A stretch of 64,000 nucleotides of DNA. Origin: Spirochaetaceae bacterium. Lineage in GTDB: Bacteria; Myxococcota_A; UBA9160; UBA4427. The stretch covers positions 124,001-188,000 of the forward strand of contig JACKFD010000003.1 in NCBI GenBank assembly GCA_020632655.1. The letters are read 5' to 3'. The notes below the pieces were generated by a model, which saw nothing but the letters and a program-made list of their open reading frames with translations, made no database searches and had not been told where the DNA came from. Below are positions 62,010 to 64,000 of the stretch, piece by piece. Both the position numbers and the translations under genes were made by a program. The number at the start of each line of letters is the position of its first letter. The first letter of the stretch is position 1.

Positions 62010-64000
62010 ATGAGCGAGTCCTCCCGTCCCGAAACGTCGCCCGGGCGGCGCACCCTCTCCGAGACCGCCTCGAAGGCGATCGTCTCGGCCTGGGGCGTGC
62101 CGCTGCCGCGGGAAGAGACGGCGTCCGACGCGAGCGGCGCCGCGCGGGCGGCTGTGCGGATCGGGTTCCCCGTCGTGTTGAAGCTCGTCGGCGATGGGAT
62201 CGCCCACAAGACCGAGCGCGGGCTCGTGCGCCTCGGGCTGCGCGATGCGGCGTCGGTCGAAGCCGCGGCGCGCGAGCTGCTCGGGCGGGCGCGACCCGAG
62301 GACGGCGAGGTCGCACTGCTCGTCGCGGAGCAGGTCGAGGGGCGCCGCGAGCTGATCGCCGGGATGGTGCGGGATCCGCAATTCGGGCCCTGCGTGCTGC
62401 TCGGGCTCGGGGGCGTGCTCGCCGAGGGACTCGGGGACGTGGTCTTCGCGGTCGCGCCGCTCGCCCGGAGCGAGGCGCTCTCGATGGTGGACGGGCTCGC
62501 CTCGTCGCGGCTCCTGACCCGACCCTTCCGCGGCGAGCCGGCGATCGATCGCGAGGCGCTCGCCGACGTGCTCGAGGGGCTGTCGCGGCTCGGCCTCGAG
62601 CGGACGGACGTCGAGAGCGTCGACCTGAACCCGCTCGTCGTGGTCGGCGATCGGCCCATCGCGGTCGACGCGCTCGTCGAGCAGCGCGCGCGGGACGCCG
62701 TCGATCCGGGTCCGCCCGCCGAGCCCCGCTCGGACGCCGCCCTGCTCGAGCGCTTCCGGCCGCTCTTCCATCCCCGCGGCATCGTCGTGGCCGGCGTGGC
62801 GAGCCATCCCGGCAAGTTCGGCTTCGTCACGTTCCACAACCTGCTGTGCTTCGACTACCGCGGTCGGATCCTTCCCGTGAAGCCCGATGCGGCGGAGGTG
62901 CTCGGGCACGCGACCCATGCGAGCGTCGACGAGCTGCCTTCGGGAGAGGCCGATCTCGTCTTCGTGTGCACGCCGAGCAAGGTGAACGTCGAGCTGCTGC
63001 GCGCGTGTGCGAAGAAGGGCGTCAAGGCGGCCTTCGTGACGAGCGCGGGCTACGGCGAGGCCGGCGAGGCGGGGCGTGCGATGCAGCGCGAGCTCGTCGC
63101 GGCGGCCGACGAGCTCGGGATGCTGCTGATCGGGCCGAACGGGCAGGGCGTCGTCTCGACGCCCGAATCGATGTGCGCGCAGATCGTCGCCCCGAATCCG
63201 CCGCCGGGTCGCATCGGCGTCGCCAGCCAGAGCGGCAATCTCGTCTCGGCCTACCTCAACTACGCCGTCGCGACCGGGGTCGGCGTCAGCAAGGCGGTCT
63301 CCCTCGGCAACTCGGCGCAGACGGGCCTCGCGGACCTGCTCGAGTACTTCTCCGTCGATCCGGACACCGACGTCGCACTCGCCTACGTCGAGGGCGTCGG
63401 CGACGGCCGGCGCTTCCGACGCGCCGCCGAGCGCCTGCTGCGCCGCAAGCCCCTCGTGCTCGTGAAGGGGGGGGCGCGCGCCGAGGGCCAGCGCGCCGCC
63501 GCCAGCCACACGGGCGCCCTCGCCAGCGACGATCGCGTCTTCGACGGCCTGTGTCGTCAGCTCGGCGTGCTGCGTGCGCCCACGGTCGAGGAGGCCTTCG
63601 AGTGGGCCGCGACGCTCGCGACCCAGCCGCTGCCTCACGGTCGCCGGGTCGTGATCTTCACCTCGGTCGGCGGCTGGGGCGTGCTGGCGGCGGATGCCTG
63701 CGCCGAGGTCGGGCTCGAGCTGATCCCGCTGCCGGAGTCGATCCGGAAGGCCATCGACGAGCGGGTGCCGGCGCGCTGGAGCCGCGGCAATCCGATCGAT
63801 CTCGCCGGGGGCGAGACCCGGGACACGATCCCCGAGATCCTCGACCTGCTCTGCGCGCATCCCGACGTCGACGCCGTGATCCATCTCGGTCTCGGCATCC
63901 AGTCGGCGACCGCAGGCCTCTTCCGCCGCGGGCGCTTCTTCCCCGAGCACGGCCTCGAGCGGATGGCCGGGTTCCACGAGCGACAGGACCAGCGTTATGT
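62010..64000 (+). CDS. ADP-forming acyl-CoA synthetase, 3' end outside window
   Basis: 663 residues are visible and the frame runs past the end. The N-terminal part (about 15-230) is an ATP-grasp domain of the succinyl-CoA synthetase beta type (FPVVLKLVGDGIAHKTERG with His66; ESVDLNPLVV). It is followed by a CoA-binding Rossmann domain (about 250-345; SHPGKFGFVTFHN, CTPSKVNVEL) and a ligase-CoA domain with SQSGNLVSAYLN and SHTGALAS (His500, the probable phosphohistidine). The order beta-then-alpha is the reverse of the usual Pat-type fusion. It should make acetyl- or other acyl-CoA with ADP as product, or run in the ATP-making direction. Confidence 0.9.
   Translation, partial: MSESSRPETSPGRRTLSETASKAIVSAWGVPLPREETASDASGAARAAVRIGFPVVLKLVGDGIAHKTERGLVRLGLRDAASVEAAARELLGRARPEDGEVALLVAEQVEGRRELIAGMVRDPQFGPCVLLGLGGVLAEGLGDVVFAVAPLARSEALSMVDGLASSRLLTRPFRGEPAIDREALADVLEGLSRLGLERTDVESVDLNPLVVVGDRPIAVDALVEQRARDAVDPGPPAEPRSDAALLERFRPLFHPRGIVVAGVASHPGKFGFVTFHNLLCFDYRGRILPVKPDAAEVLGHATHASVDELPSGEADLVFVCTPSKVNVELLRACAKKGVKAAFVTSAGYGEAGEAGRAMQRELVAAADELGMLLIGPNGQGVVSTPESMCAQIVAPNPPPGRIGVASQSGNLVSAYLNYAVATGVGVSKAVSLGNSAQTGLADLLEYFSVDPDTDVALAYVEGVGDGRRFRRAAERLLRRKPLVLVKGGARAEGQRAAASHTGALASDDRVFDGLCRQLGVLRAPTVEEAFEWAATLATQPLPHGRRVVIFTSVGGWGVLAADACAEVGLELIPLPESIRKAIDERVPARWSRGNPIDLAGGETRDTIPEILDLLCAHPDVDAVIHLGLGIQSATAGLFRRGRFFPEHGLERMAGFHERQDQRY

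Noticed and set aside
61920..63977. A 685-residue minus-strand frame opposite the acyl-CoA synthetase
   Set aside because: The plus strand encodes a clear ATP-grasp/CoA ligase with catalytic motifs; the opposite frame has only biased composition.

Overview
The window looks like a chromosomal segment from a high-GC Gram-negative bacterium of the former Deltaproteobacteria (Myxococcota/Desulfobacterota-like). The basis is the style of the 16S sequence, lipoprotein and outer-membrane genes, a serine/threonine kinase with FHA and OmpA-type neighbours, an F420-type (LLM) oxidoreductase, and a PEP-CTERM protein. Third codon positions are almost all G or C, so most genes carry long meaningless open frames on the other strand. 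Coding density is high. I see no phage, transposon, integron or CRISPR array, so this is core genome with lineage-specific genes rather than an island.

Layout, left to right. 1-8081: the end of glycerol kinase, a coupled glycerophosphodiesterase, and gltBD glutamate synthase behind a 500-base leader. 8267-11145: a coiled-coil ZapB-like gene, zapA, fau and tyrS. 11205-17378: one complete rRNA operon (promoter, boxA, 16S, tRNA-Ile, tRNA-Ala, 23S, 5S, terminator) whose processing stems are visible. 17630-20731: a secreted di-haem beta-propeller protein with calcium-type repeats and a PEP-CTERM tail. 20728-25859 (minus strand): five genes joined by ATGA overlaps, coding for an ExbD-like protein, a TonB-like anchored protein, a large periplasmic protein, a lipoprotein and an ExbB/TolQ-like channel. 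This is the best candidate for an undescribed system.

26035-35232: a glyoxalase-like protein, a diadenylate cyclase fused to a YbbR-like domain, a small membrane ORF, a divergent SelO-like protein, and a signalling group (FHA protein, DUF4384-OmpA protein, Ser/Thr kinase-FGE fusion) followed by phosphatidylserine decarboxylase. 35259-42921: acyl-CoA carboxylase beta subunit, enoyl-CoA hydratase, an EAL/HDOD regulator, a GMC oxidoreductase with a small partner, and two small exported proteins.

43047-52707 (plus strand): a secreted metalloprotease-like protein, a tightly packed set (outer-membrane barrel, CusF-SCO1 lipoprotein, ThiO with an internal tandem repeat), then an Lhr-type helicase overlapping a hydroxyisobutyrate-dehydrogenase-like gene. 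52774-64000: a TIGR03790-like lipoprotein, ettA, three redox enzymes (SDR, Old Yellow Enzyme, LLM oxidoreductase), a monohaem cytochrome, a sodium:alanine symporter and the start of an ADP-forming acyl-CoA synthetase cut off by the window end.

Together the metabolic genes indicate glycerol/phospholipid turnover, ammonium assimilation, and acyl-CoA and xenobiotic-type redox chemistry. The envelope genes indicate an elaborate outer membrane with proton-motive-force coupling. Functions come from motifs read by eye; no database search was possible.
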